This document shows, piece after piece, positions 24,061 to 33,076 of a DNA stretch of 52,938 bases. The notes beneath the pieces were generated by a model. That model searched no databases. It saw only the letters and a list, made by a program, of their open reading frames with translations, and was not told where the DNA came from. Source of the stretch: Acidimicrobiaceae bacterium (GTDB lineage: Bacteria; Actinomycetota; Acidimicrobiia; Acidimicrobiales; Aldehydirespiratoraceae); contig VYBO01000095.1 of the NCBI GenBank assembly GCA_009844405.1, forward strand, positions 1-52,938, written 5' to 3'. Positions within the stretch are counted from its first letter, which is position 1; every line of letters starts with the position of its first letter. A program made the translations under genes and the position numbers.

Positions 24061-27000
24061 GTGGCTTCTCGAATCTCTGAGAGCGCGTTCAACGCCGAGT
24101 TTGCGGGCGCCCTGCGCGACCGACATCCCCGGTGGGGCGGGTCGGCGGTGCTGGCTGAGGCGACCGGCGTGTTCCGCGGTGCGGCCTCCCGCCGGCCCGA
24201 CATTCTGCTGACCGGCGAGGTCGGGGCGCCGGTCGTGATCGAGACCGAGTACGAGCCGGCCCGCGGCGTGGAATCGGACGCGGCCGGACGGCTCGGTGCG
24301 ATAATCGACGCGACCGGTCGGGCCGTCGCGTCCGTCCTGGCCGTGCGCGTGCCGTTGGAGCTGCGGGACTCTCCGGGCGGGCGCCTGCACGATCTCGTGT
24401 CGTCGGCGCCGTACCGGTTCTGTTGCTACACGACGGATGTCGCGCCGGCGCCGGCCGGCGGGCCCGCCGGGGCGGTCCGCTTCCCGTCGACGGGCTGGCT
24501 GACGGGCGGCGTCGACGAGATAGCCGGGCTCGTCGAGCGGGTGCTAATCCCGGAGTCGGCCGTAGCCCAGGGGGCGCTCCTGCTGGAGCACGGCGTCAAC
24601 GACGCGGCCGCCATCCTCGACAGGCTCGGCGCGCGCCACACCGCGGTGCTGGCGCGAGTGGCGGAGTCGTTGCGCCAGGACGACGGCGAGCAGACACGGC
24701 GCATGGCGATGGCGATCTGTGCCAACGCCTTGGTGTTCCAGACCGCGGTCGCCGGCACGCACCCCGAGGTGGTCGGACCGTCGGATCCGTCGCTGCGCAG
24801 CGGTGCCGGCGGTCTCTCCAAGCGGCGGGTGCTGTCGGCTTGGCAGCGGATCCTGAGCGTCAACTACTGGCCGATATTCGCGGTCGCCCACGACATCGTC
24901 TCGGCACTTCCTCCACCCGCGGCCTCCGAGGTGCTCGACCGCCTCGTCGATGTGGCTGAGGACATGGCCGGCCTCGGAGCGGTCACGACTGGTGACTTGG
25001 CCGGACAGATGTTCGGAAGGCTGATCTCCGATCGCAAGTTCCTGGCGACCTTCTACACCCGGCCGGCCTCCGCGACGCTGCTGGCTGAGCTCGCGGTCGG
25101 TCGTCTCACCTGCGATTTCGGCAGCCGGGCCGAGGTCACCGGCCTGCGGTTGGCGGACCTGGCCTGCGGCACCGGCGCCCTGCTGTCGGCGGCATACCGA
25201 GCGGTCGCCGCTCGCTATCGACGAGGGGGCGGAGATGACGAGGCACTGCACGCGGAGATGATGGAGGCCTGCTTGATCGGCGCCGACATCATGCCGGCGG
25301 CCACTCACCTGACCGCGTCGATGCTCTCGGGCGTGCACCCGTCGGTCCCATTCGGCAATACGCGTGTGTACACGATGCCCTACGGTCGTCAGAGCTCCCT
25401 GCGCCCAGCGGCCATCGGTTCGCTGGAGCTGCTGGGCAACGAGCAGGTGCTGTCGCTGTTCGGCACGGGCCGCTCGGTTGCCTCCGGTGGCGGCGAGCGG
25501 TCCTCCGAGGCACTGGGCAGCGAGGCGGAGGTGCCCGACGCCAGCCTCGACGTGGTGATCATGAACCCGCCCTTCACCCGTTCCACCAATCACGAGGGCG
25601 CCGCCGCCGGAGTTCCCCGCCCCGCGTTCGCGGGGTTCGACACCAACGAGTCGGAGCAGCTACAGATGGCGGCCCGCCTCGACCACGTCTGTCGAGGCCT
25701 GAAGAGTCGCGCCGGGCACGGCAACGCCGGCCTGGCGTCCAACTTCATCGACCTGGCCGACGCCAAGGTCATGCCGGGCGGCGTCGTCGCGCTGGTGCTT
25801 CCGGCCGCGGTGGCGTCTGGCGGTTCCTGGCAGGCCGCTCGTGACATCCTGCGGGAGGGATACGCCCGCGCGCTGGTGGTGACCATCGCCTCGGCCGGCT
25901 CGACCGACCGCGCCTTCTCGGCCGACACGGGGATGGCCGAGGCGCTGGTCGTCGCCACGCGGAAGACGGAGCGCGATGTCGTGCCCGGCGATGATGCCGT
26001 CGTTTGGATCAGCCTCAAGGAGAGGCCGCACCACCCGGTCGCGGCCGCTGAGACGGCCCGAGCGATCGCCGCGGCCGCCGCAGCGGCAGCGGAGAGGGCC
26101 GCGGCCACCGACCCCGCCGAGGACCCGCCCGGCAGCGACGGAGCGGGAGTCGCCGGCCGGGCCTCCGGCAGGCTGCAACTCGGGGACGAGGTGATCGGCT
26201 GCTACACGCTCGGTGGGTGGGGCGACGGCGGCTGTGTGGGGGTGGCCAACCCGGATGTGATCGAGGCGGCCGCCGCCCTGGCTCAGGGAGCTTTGCGACT
26301 GCCTGGCCTTGAGGACCGGTACCTGCCGCTGGCGCCCTTGGCCGAACTTGGCGAGCGGGGCCCCTACCATCTCGACATCTCTGGTCCCGCCCTGTCCAAG
26401 GCGGGCGTGCCGAGGGGTCCGTTCGATGTCGGTCCGCTGCCTTGGAACGAGGCGCCGCCGTCGTACCCGGTGCTGTGGAGCCACGACGCCGGGCGGGAGC
26501 GGCGCTTGACGGTGGAACCCGACAGCCAGGGGACGGTCCGTCCCGGCCAACGCGATCGTGCGCTGGCCGTCTGGGCCACCGCCACGCGGCTGCACATCAG
26601 CCTGGACTTCCAGCTCAACTCGCAGTCGCTGGCATGCTGTCTCACGCCCGGCCCCGCGGTGGGTGGACGGGCGTGGCCGAGCTACCGGCTCAGCGGGCGA
26701 GACGACGGCGAGGTGGCGAGGCGCGAGAAGCTGGCGGCGCTCTGGATGAACACCACTCTCGGCCTGATCGGCTTCTGGTGGCTGGGCACCCGCCAACAGC
26801 AGGGCCGCGCCGTGCTGACCATCACGAGGCTGGGCGACCTGGTCTCCGCCGACCCCCGCCGGCTGGAGCCCGAGCAGATCGACAGGGCCTCGGAGGCGTT
26901 CGACGAGTTGGCCGTCCGCGACCTCCGGCCGGCGCACGAGGCGGCCGGAGACCCGGTCCGTCACCGTCTGGACGAGGCCGTCCTCGGGGAGATACTCGGC

Positions 27001-27102
27001 CTGTCCAGCGAAGTGCTCGATCGCCTCGCCGTGTTGCGACAGCAGTGGTGCGCCGAGCCCTCAGTACACGGCGGCAAGGGACCGCGAACCGTGGCCCGGT
27101 AG
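24061..27102 (+). CDS. Large N6-adenine DNA methyltransferase with nuclease-like N-terminus (type IIG-like)
   Basis: A 1013-residue protein. Methyltransferase motifs are clear: FYTRPASATLLAELA before motif I LADLACGTGALL (about 368-379), and motif IV NPPF (about 503). These match gamma-type N6-adenine methylases of restriction systems. The N-terminus (about 40-80) has RRPDILL and VVIETEYEPA, resembling the strand arrangement of a PD-(D/E)xK nuclease but with E-T-E instead of E-x-K, so cutting ability is doubtful. Residues about 640-700 form an Ala-rich helical linker; the rest is probably the target-recognition region. It could be a single-chain restriction-modification enzyme, an orphan methylase or part of a phage-defence locus; no specificity or nuclease partner is adjacent. 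Confidence 0.82.
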   Translation: MASRISESAFNAEFAGALRDRHPRWGGSAVLAEATGVFRGAASRRPDILLTGEVGAPVVIETEYEPARGVESDAAGRLGAIIDATGRAVASVLAVRVPLELRDSPGGRLHDLVSSAPYRFCCYTTDVAPAPAGGPAGAVRFPSTGWLTGGVDEIAGLVERVLIPESAVAQGALLLEHGVNDAAAILDRLGARHTAVLARVAESLRQDDGEQTRRMAMAICANALVFQTAVAGTHPEVVGPSDPSLRSGAGGLSKRRVLSAWQRILSVNYWPIFAVAHDIVSALPPPAASEVLDRLVDVAEDMAGLGAVTTGDLAGQMFGRLISDRKFLATFYTRPASATLLAELAVGRLTCDFGSRAEVTGLRLADLACGTGALLSAAYRAVAARYRRGGGDDEALHAEMMEACLIGADIMPAATHLTASMLSGVHPSVPFGNTRVYTMPYGRQSSLRPAAIGSLELLGNEQVLSLFGTGRSVASGGGERSSEALGSEAEVPDASLDVVIMNPPFTRSTNHEGAAAGVPRPAFAGFDTNESEQLQMAARLDHVCRGLKSRAGHGNAGLASNFIDLADAKVMPGGVVALVLPAAVASGGSWQAARDILREGYARALVVTIASAGSTDRAFSADTGMAEALVVATRKTERDVVPGDDAVVWISLKERPHHPVAAAETARAIAAAAAAAAERAAATDPAEDPPGSDGAGVAGRASGRLQLGDEVIGCYTLGGWGDGGCVGVANPDVIEAAAALAQGALRLPGLEDRYLPLAPLAELGERGPYHLDISGPALSKAGVPRGPFDVGPLPWNEAPPSYPVLWSHDAGRERRLTVEPDSQGTVRPGQRDRALAVWATATRLHISLDFQLNSQSLACCLTPGPAVGGRAWPSYRLSGRDDGEVARREKLAALWMNTTLGLIGFWWLGTRQQQGRAVLTITRLGDLVSADPRRLEPEQIDRASEAFDELAVRDLRPAHEAAGDPVRHRLDEAVLGEILGLSSEVLDRLAVLRQQWCAEPSVHGGKGPRTVAR

Positions 27103-27135
27103 TCGCGGCCGCGCGGGGGCGCGGTCGGCGCGCCG

Positions 27136-28143
27136 CTACCGGCCGCGGCGGGCTCTCATGCGTTGGCGCATTCGGGCGTGGGCCTCGGGGGTGCCGTCGT
27201 GGAAGGTGCCGAACAGCTTGTCGAGGGGTACGGGCCGGTTGCCGTAGTTGCACTCGAAGTAGCGGTGGTGCAGGTGGTGGAAGTAGTCGGCGCCCGGCGC
27301 GCTGCGCCCCTCGCGCCGGCCGACCTCGAAGCGCTCGAACCCCGAGTGCGACACCGCCGGCGACACGCCGTTGAACAGCCCGTTGAGGATCACGATGAAC
27401 GGATGGGCCGGGACCACCCACCACAGCGCCAACACGCTGAAGTAGATCAGGTGCTCCAGCGGGTGCATCGAGATGCCGGTCCAAGGACCGGTGTTGACGT
27501 TGCGGTGGTGCAGGTAGTGGGCGTGGTCGTAGAACCAGCGGACATGCAGCAGCCGGTGGTTCAGGTAGAAGTGGGTCACCGACCACAGGAACACCCCGAC
27601 GGTCAGCACCGACAGGTACAGCCACGCCGAGCCCCACTCAACCTGCGGGATCCAGTCGTTGGCGTAGAACCACATGGCGAGCGACTCGTACGCGGTCCAG
27701 ACGGTGACGCCGCTGACCAGGCTCCAGAACACGTTGTCGCGGGTCTGGTCGGTCCACAGGAACTCCCGGTTGGTGGTGCTCATCCACTGCGGGTTGTACT
27801 TGTAGCGCTGCTGCTGTGCCCGCCTCAAGTACAGCGCGAGGTGCAGCGCCCCCGCCACTGCGGTCAGGATCAGCGCGTTGCGGACGTAGATCTCCAGCAT
27901 CCACCCTGCACGCAGGCTCGCCACGCGCTCCATCGACGGCGTGAGGCAGTTCCAGGTCAGCGCGGCCAGCGCCACCCAGAACACCCCGTAGGGGAGCATC
28001 ACCGGTTTGACCAGGTAAAGCAGCGTCGCCGCCGGCCTGGGCGGCCAGTCGAACATCGGCGAGGTCGTTATGGGAACCTCGGGCTCGTAGCCCTTGGAGC
28101 CGGGGTTGGTGACCGAGCCAGTGGCTGGGGACGTGTCCGCCAT
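27136..28143 (-). CDS. Membrane fatty-acid hydroxylase / sterol desaturase family protein
   Basis: A 335-residue integral membrane di-iron enzyme. The His clusters are HFYLNHRLLH (about 200), DHAHYLHH (about 214), SMHPLEH, and FHHLHHRYFECNYG near residue 300, the pattern of the fatty-acid hydroxylase superfamily. Four or more hydrophobic helices are visible. It hydroxylates or desaturates a lipid, carotenoid or hopanoid; the substrate cannot be told. ATG 28143 begins MADTS; longer frames lie in the divergent promoter region. It is convergent with the methyltransferase (33-base gap) and divergent from the molybdoenzyme operon. Confidence 0.9.
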   Translation of the reverse strand: MADTSPATGSVTNPGSKGYEPEVPITTSPMFDWPPRPAATLLYLVKPVMLPYGVFWVALAALTWNCLTPSMERVASLRAGWMLEIYVRNALILTAVAGALHLALYLRRAQQQRYKYNPQWMSTTNREFLWTDQTRDNVFWSLVSGVTVWTAYESLAMWFYANDWIPQVEWGSAWLYLSVLTVGVFLWSVTHFYLNHRLLHVRWFYDHAHYLHHRNVNTGPWTGISMHPLEHLIYFSVLALWWVVPAHPFIVILNGLFNGVSPAVSHSGFERFEVGRREGRSAPGADYFHHLHHRYFECNYGNRPVPLDKLFGTFHDGTPEAHARMRQRMRARRGR

Positions 28144-28288
28144 AGCCTGCGACCCCCTTGAAGCCGAACGACCCGACCGAGTAGCCCGGAATGCTACAAC
28201 CCGTGCGGGATCCTCGGGTCGATTCTGCGGGTATACGGCACCTGGCCAACCAGGGATTCCGGAGTGACCGGCCGTCGCAGCGTCACCG

Positions 28289-28294
28289 TATGCT
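28289..28294 (+). promoter_or_regulatory. Putative -10 (TATGCT) of the molybdoenzyme operon
   Basis: TATGCT lies 7 bases before ATG 28302. The spacing supports ATG 28302 over the ATG embedded in the hexamer at 28290. Confidence 0.4.
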
Positions 28295-28301
28295 CTCGGC
28301 C

Positions 28302-29171
28302 ATGAAGTATGCCTCCCCGACGACGGTGGCCGAGGCTGTGGATCTGTTGGGCTACGAGCCGGACGCCCGCGTGTACGCGGGCGCAACCGACCTGATCCCC
28401 CAGATTCGCGCCGGCCGACCTGAACCGACCGTCATGGTCGACCTCAAGCGCATCGAGCGCTTGTGTGCGATCAGCGGCAACGGGTCCAACTACACGGTCG
28501 GCGCGGCCACCCCCACAGCCGACATCTGCGCCCACGCCGGGCTGACCGCGGCCTTTCCCGGACTGGTCGAGGCCAGCGGGCTGATCGGCTCCGACCAGAT
28601 CCAGAGCCGCTCGAGCTGGGGCGGCAACCTGGCCAACGCCTCGCCCGCGGCCGACACCCCTCCCAGCCTCGTCGTCAACGACGCCCGGGCCGTGATCGCC
28701 GGACCGGACGGGGAGCGCACAGTGGCCTCGGCCGATGTCGCCACCGGCCCCGGCACCACCTCGCTCGGGCCGGCCGAGATCATCGTCGAGTTCGTGCTGG
28801 ACGAGCCGCCGGCCCGCACCGCCGACGCCTACCTGCGGCTGATCCCCCGCACCGAGATGGACATCGCGGTGGTCGGCGCGGCGGCCCGGGTCACCCTTGA
28901 CGGCGACGGCAGGGTCGCCGCAGCCGCCATCGCCCTCGGCGCGGTGGCTCCCACTGTGGTACGGGCGCCCCATGCCGAGGCCGCCCTGATCGGCAACGAG
29001 CCGGCGGGCGATGCGCTGGCCGCCGTTGAGGCGGCTGCAGCCGCTGCCACCGACCCCATCGACGACAAGCGGGGCACCGTCGCCTACCGCCGGCAGGTGG
29101 CCGGCGTGCTGGCCCGCCGGGCGGTGTCCATCGCCGCTGAGCGGGCCCGCGGGCGAGGAGGCCAGTCATGA
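28302..29171 (+). CDS. Xanthine-dehydrogenase-family FAD-binding subunit (CoxM-like)
   Basis: A 289-residue medium subunit that receives electrons via FAD. The PCMH-type FAD motif appears as RVYAGATDLIPQIR (about 24-37), and the second flavin motif as SSWGGNLANASPAAD near residue 105. The C-terminal CO-dehydrogenase flavoprotein domain follows from about residue 180 (LIPRTEMDIAVVG). It is the first gene of a three-subunit operon and overlaps the next start (ATGA). Confidence 0.93.
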   Translation: MKYASPTTVAEAVDLLGYEPDARVYAGATDLIPQIRAGRPEPTVMVDLKRIERLCAISGNGSNYTVGAATPTADICAHAGLTAAFPGLVEASGLIGSDQIQSRSSWGGNLANASPAADTPPSLVVNDARAVIAGPDGERTVASADVATGPGTTSLGPAEIIVEFVLDEPPARTADAYLRLIPRTEMDIAVVGAAARVTLDGDGRVAAAAIALGAVAPTVVRAPHAEAALIGNEPAGDALAAVEAAAAAATDPIDDKRGTVAYRRQVAGVLARRAVSIAAERARGRGGQS

Positions 29172-29653
29172 GCCGCGTCCACGTCACCTGCACCATCAAC
29201 GGCGACCCGGCCGAGTTCCTCTGCGACGGCGGCCAGACGCTGCTCGACGCCCTTCGCGACGAGGTGGGCCTCACCGGGGCCAAGGAGGGCTGCGGCACCG
29301 GCGACTGCGGGGCCTGCTCCGTCGTCATGGACGGGCGGCTGCTGTGCTCGTGCCTGGTGCTCGCCCCCGAGGCCGAGGGAACAACCATCTCCACCGTGGA
29401 GGGCATGGCCAGCGGCGACGACCTGCATCCCCTGCAGCAGTGCTTCCTGGAAGGCGCCGCCCTCCAGTGCGGCGTGTGCACCCCCGGGTTCCTGGTGGCG
29501 GCCAGGGCGCTGCTCGACCGCAACCCCGACCCCGACGAGACCGAGATCCGCTACGGCCTGGCCGGCAACCTCTGCCGGTGCACCGGCTACGACAAGATCG
29601 TGCGGGCTGTGCAGGCCGCGGCCACCGAGATCACCGCAATCAACGAGAGCTAG
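29168..29653 (+). CDS. Xanthine-dehydrogenase-family [2Fe-2S] subunit (CoxS-like)
   Basis: A 161-residue small subunit with two clusters. The plant-type ferredoxin motif is EGCGTGDCGACSV with the later Cys in LLCSCL (about 42-63). The C-terminal helical-bundle cluster is QCGVCTPGF (about 101) and LCRCTGY (about 137). Spacing and length are standard. It overlaps the FAD subunit gene and precedes the Mo subunit by 9 bases, so the three are clearly one operon. Confidence 0.95.
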   Translation: MSRVHVTCTINGDPAEFLCDGGQTLLDALRDEVGLTGAKEGCGTGDCGACSVVMDGRLLCSCLVLAPEAEGTTISTVEGMASGDDLHPLQQCFLEGAALQCGVCTPGFLVAARALLDRNPDPDETEIRYGLAGNLCRCTGYDKIVRAVQAAATEITAINES

Positions 29654-29662
29654 GAGCTGCCA

Positions 29663-31924
29663 GTGACCGTCACCGAGCCCAAGCCCAGCTACAAGTACGT
29701 CGGCACCCGCCCCGTCCGCCACGACGGGCTCGAGAAGGTGACCGGCCGGGCCCGCTTCGCGGCCGACCTCAACATGTCGGGTCAGATCCACGGCATCGTG
29801 GTGCGCTCACCCCACGCCCACGCCCGGATCGTGTCGATAGACACCTCGGAGGCCGAGGCAATGCCCGGCGTCAAGGCGGTGATCACCGGCGACGACTTCC
29901 CGGCCGTCGAGCCCGGCCACCGCCAGTACGACATGTGCATCAACGTCATCGCCCGCGACAAGGTCTTCTATGAGGGCCACGCGCTGGCTGCGGTGGCCGC
30001 CTCCACCCGCGACCAGGCCCAAGCGGCCGCGGCCGCGGTCAAGGTGACCTACGAGGTGCTGCCGGCGGTACTCACCATTGAAGCGGCGATGGCCCCCGAC
30101 GCCCCCGTGCTGCACGCCCACATGATGACCGCAGGGGCCGACCCGCCCGCGGAGCAGCCGTCCAACATCAGCAACGTCACCCGGTTCTCCAGCGGCGAGC
30201 TCGACTCCGGGTTCGCCCAGGCCGACCTGGTGATCGAGAGGGAGTTCACCACCCAGCCGGTCCACCAGGGATACATCGAGCCCCACGCCTGCGTGGCCGA
30301 CACCGGCCAGGACGGCCACACCACGATCTGGTGCTCCTCGCAGGGGCATTTCAGCGTCCGGTCGTCCACCGCGACGCTGCTCGGCTGGGAGAACACCCGC
30401 ATCAGGGTGATACCCGCCGAGATCGGCGGCGGCTTCGGAGGCAAGACCACCATCTACCTCGAGCCGCTGGCGGTGGCCCTGTCGGCCAAGGCGGGGCGTC
30501 CCGTGAAGATGGTGATGACCCGCGACGAGGTGTTCCGCGCCACCGGCCCCGCCCCGGGCACCAAGCTCAGGATCAAGCTCGGTGCGAAGAGCGACGGCAG
30601 CCTGGTGGCCGGGGACGCCTACCTGATCTACACCAACGGCGCCTACACCGGTTCCGGGGGACTGCTGGGGGCTATGACCGTGTTCGAGTCCTACAAGATC
30701 CCCAACTTCGAGATCGAGGCGCTCGACGTGGTGATCAACACGGCCCGCTCGGCCGCCTACCGGGCACCGGCCGCGCCCCTCACCGCGTTCGCGATGGAGA
30801 CCATGCTCGACGAGATCGCCACCGACCTGGGGATCGACCCGATCGACCTCCGGATCCAGAACGCGGTGACCGAGGGCGACCCGTCCACCATGGGGTTCCC
30901 GTTCGCCCGCATCGGCTTCGTGGAGTGCCTGGAGGCGGTGCGCGACCACCCGAACTACAAGGCGCCGCTGGGACCCAACCAGGGCCGGGGCGTCGCCGCG
31001 GGCTACTGGTTCAACATCGGCGAGTCCTCCAGCGCCACCGTCAACCTCAACGAGGACGGCACCGCCACCGTGGTCACCGGCAGCCCCGACATCGGCGGCA
31101 GCCGGGCCTCGATGGCGCTGATGGCCGCCGAGGAGCTGGGCATCGACGTCCACGACATCCGCCCCGTGGTGGGCGACACCGAGGCGGTCGGCTTCACCGA
31201 CACCACCGAGGGCAGCCGGGCCACCTTCGCTACCGGCATGGCCGTGGTGGAGGCCTGCCGCAGGATGGTGGTCGAACTGCGGGGCCGGGCCGCCAAGATG
31301 ATGGGCGTCGATATCGACGACGTCGACTGGGTGGACGGCCAGGCCGTCTACACCGGCAGCGACGACGAGAAGGCCCCGCTGTCGGTGGCCGAGATCACGG
31401 CCAAGGCCAAGCGCACCGGCGGGCCGCTCACCGCCACCGGGTCGCTGGAGGCCCACGGGGCCGGCCCCGGCTTCGCGGTGCACGTCTGCGACCTGGAGGT
31501 CGACCCCGAGACCGGCGTGGTGAGGGTGGTGCGCTACACCGCCTCCCAGGACGCCGGCACCGCCATCCATCCCAGCTACGTGGAGGGCCAGATCCATGGC
31601 GGGGTGGCCCAGGGAATCGGCTGGGCCCTCAACGAGGAGTACATCTACGACTCCGACGGCGTGATGGAGAACCCCAGCTTCCTCGACTACCGGGTGCCGG
31701 TGGCCTCGGACCTGCCGATGATCGACGCCATCATCGTGGAGGTCCCCAACCCGGCCCACCCCTACGGCGTGCGCGGCGTGGGCGAGACCGGCATAGTTCC
31801 CCCCATCCCGGCGGTGGCCAACGCCATCCACAGCGCCACCGGCTGTCGCATCCGCGACCTGCCGATGTCGCCCGTCAGGGTGCTGGGCGCCATCACATCC
31901 AACGGCGGCTCCAACGGCGCCTAG
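29663..31924 (+). CDS. Xanthine-dehydrogenase-family molybdopterin subunit (CoxL/XdhB-like, not form I CO dehydrogenase)
   Basis: A 753-residue large subunit that hydroxylates its substrate at a Mo-MCD centre. It has IGGGFGGKT (pterin region, about 254), the active-site loop AAYRAPAAPLTAF (about 366-378) and the catalytic Glu in RGVGETGIVPP (about 707). Form I CO dehydrogenase needs AYxCSFR and form II AYRGAGR at the loop; neither is present, so CO is an unlikely substrate. Aromatic, purine or aldehyde substrates are possible. A MoaD-like gene follows. A fresh TAG stop ends the gene at 31924. Confidence 0.92.
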   Translation: MTVTEPKPSYKYVGTRPVRHDGLEKVTGRARFAADLNMSGQIHGIVVRSPHAHARIVSIDTSEAEAMPGVKAVITGDDFPAVEPGHRQYDMCINVIARDKVFYEGHALAAVAASTRDQAQAAAAAVKVTYEVLPAVLTIEAAMAPDAPVLHAHMMTAGADPPAEQPSNISNVTRFSSGELDSGFAQADLVIEREFTTQPVHQGYIEPHACVADTGQDGHTTIWCSSQGHFSVRSSTATLLGWENTRIRVIPAEIGGGFGGKTTIYLEPLAVALSAKAGRPVKMVMTRDEVFRATGPAPGTKLRIKLGAKSDGSLVAGDAYLIYTNGAYTGSGGLLGAMTVFESYKIPNFEIEALDVVINTARSAAYRAPAAPLTAFAMETMLDEIATDLGIDPIDLRIQNAVTEGDPSTMGFPFARIGFVECLEAVRDHPNYKAPLGPNQGRGVAAGYWFNIGESSSATVNLNEDGTATVVTGSPDIGGSRASMALMAAEELGIDVHDIRPVVGDTEAVGFTDTTEGSRATFATGMAVVEACRRMVVELRGRAAKMMGVDIDDVDWVDGQAVYTGSDDEKAPLSVAEITAKAKRTGGPLTATGSLEAHGAGPGFAVHVCDLEVDPETGVVRVVRYTASQDAGTAIHPSYVEGQIHGGVAQGIGWALNEEYIYDSDGVMENPSFLDYRVPVASDLPMIDAIIVEVPNPAHPYGVRGVGETGIVPPIPAVANAIHSATGCRIRDLPMSPVRVLGAITSNGGSNGA

Positions 31925-31944
31925 ATGACCCTGGGCAGGGGTTC

Positions 31945-32205
31945 GTGGCGGTCCGGGTCCATCTGAGCTCCAACCTGCGGGGCCCCACCGGGGGCGTCGC
32001 GGAAGTGGAGGCGGACGGGTCCACCGTCGGCGCCCTCATCGACGACCTCGACCGGCGCTACCCCGGCTTGGGCGACGCCCTCCGAGCCGGCGTCTCGGTG
32101 GTGATCGACGGTCTGCTCATCGCTCATCCCGAGTACGAGCCCCTGGCCGACGGCGGGCGAATCTACTTCGTCCCCCAGACCGCCGGCGGGAGTTCACACG
32201 CATAG
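31945..32205 (+). CDS. MoaD/ThiS-like beta-grasp protein with C-terminal extension
   Basis: An 86-residue ubiquitin-fold protein. The pattern VHLSSNLRG ... VEADGSTVGALIDDLDRRYPGL ... VVIDG ... PLADGGRIYFVPQTAGG matches MoaD/ThiS sulfur carriers. Active carriers end in Gly-Gly; here the Gly-Gly is followed by SSHA, so a protease would have to expose it, or the protein is not a carrier. GTG 31945 is chosen for the conserved strand one. It lies 20 bases after the molybdoenzyme large subunit, so a role in cofactor sulfuration or supply for that enzyme is plausible. Confidence 0.75.
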   Translation: MAVRVHLSSNLRGPTGGVAEVEADGSTVGALIDDLDRRYPGLGDALRAGVSVVIDGLLIAHPEYEPLADGGRIYFVPQTAGGSSHA

Positions 32206-32245
32206 ATGTTGACTTTCCTGTGGAGCATCGCTGTAGCTGTGCATC

Positions 32246-32872
32246 TTGCGGGTCCTGAGAGAACTCGTCGACATCCGCCCGGGCCCGGCGATGGCCGGGC
32301 GAGGCGCCGGAGCCCAACCGGGCGACTGGGAGGTCCGAGCCGTCGAGAGCGCGGACATCGTCGATGATCGCCTGCACTTGGAAGGGTTGGGTGAGATCGG
32401 CGTACGGCGCGGCGTTCGGACGGCCGCTCACCTCGTCGAGTCGTTCGACCTCGTTGCCGCGGCCCGCTCGGGGGCGGCGAAAGCGGCCTTGGTGCCCGCG
32501 AGCGCTCATCCCGAGCGCCGCGGCAGGGCGCTGTTCATCGACGCCGCCGGCGACTACTTCCGCTCCGGCAAGGCCCAGAACTTCCTCGACCCCGAGCATG
32601 TCGCGGCCATCGTCGGCGCCTTCCGCTAATGCGAGGAGGTTGATCGATTCGCGCATGTGTCCGGCCTCGACGAGATCGCGGCCGACGACCACAACCTCAA
32701 CATCAGCGGCTACGTAGACACCCTACGTAGACACCAGCGAGCCGGTCGAGGTCCCCAGCGTAGAGGAAGGCCCTCGCACAGCTCCGCGAGGCCGAACGCC
32801 GCCGCGACGAGGCCGCCGCCCGGATGGATGAACAGCCGGCGAGGTTGGGCTATGCGATGTGCCCGGCTGCAT
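32246..32872 (+). pseudogene. Decayed type I restriction-modification remnant (HsdS-like piece joined to HsdM C-terminus)
   Basis: The first part (to about 32500) reads LRELVDIRPG ... VESADIVDD ... ARSGAAKAALVP, resembling the start of a type I specificity subunit. It runs into RGRALFIDAAGDYFRSGKAQNF and, after a TAA stop at 32627-32629 in the same frame, VDRFAHVSGLDEIAADDHNLNISGYVDT. These last two are the C-terminal hallmark of HsdM (FIDA, GKAQN, LDEIA..D.NLNI..YVDT). A direct duplication GTAGACACC..GTAGACACC (near 32715) then shifts the frame, after which a coiled-coil tail (LREAERRRDEAAARMDE) is readable. Deletion fusion, stop and frameshift all mark it as dead. HsdM identity is strong; the HsdS part is moderate. 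Confidence 0.7.
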
Positions 32873-32954
32873 GAGTGTCGGCGACACATGGGACCACATG
32901 CTGGAAATGATCAACGAGGCCCTGACCGGCCACATTGAGAGGCCCCGCGGATAG
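32859..32954 (+). pseudogene. HicB-like antitoxin fragment
   Basis: VPGCMSVGDTWDHMLEMINEAL is the central motif of HicB-family antitoxins (PGC-x-S-x-GDT ... EAL). The frame ends at TAG 32952-32954 after IERPRG. Nothing upstream supplies the N-terminal strand region and no HicA toxin is seen. It overlaps the tail of the restriction-modification remnant in another frame, so this is a fused pile-up of gene debris. Confidence 0.6.
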
Positions 32955-32981
32955 GCGGGCGACCTGGCCCATTCGGGGCGG

Positions 32982-33076
32982 GGCCGTGGCCCGAGCGGCC
33001 CGTGAGCGAAGCGAACAGGAGCGGGAATGACCACCCTGCGCCGCGATTGGCTGCCGATCAATCCGCGCTCGCTCTG
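32982..33076 (-). repeat. Dispersed repeat, copy B (longest)
   Basis: About 95 bases. Its reverse complement matches copy A (3578-3642) over the CATTCCCGCTC...GGGCC half and copy C (52889-52937) over the GAGCGAGCGCGGATTGATC...GGTGGTCATT half, so B bridges both. On the plus strand it contains AGGAG then ATGACC, opening a 16-residue frame MTTLRRDWLPINPRSL. It contains a GATTG...CAATC inverted pair. It sits in the debris region 32206-33196; between 33077 and 33196 I see only an unassigned 41-codon frame. Confidence 0.75.

Noticed and set aside
28302..31924. Aerobic CO dehydrogenase (coxMSL)
   Set aside because: Gene order fits, but the large subunit lacks both the form I AYxCSFR and the form II AYRGAGR loops.
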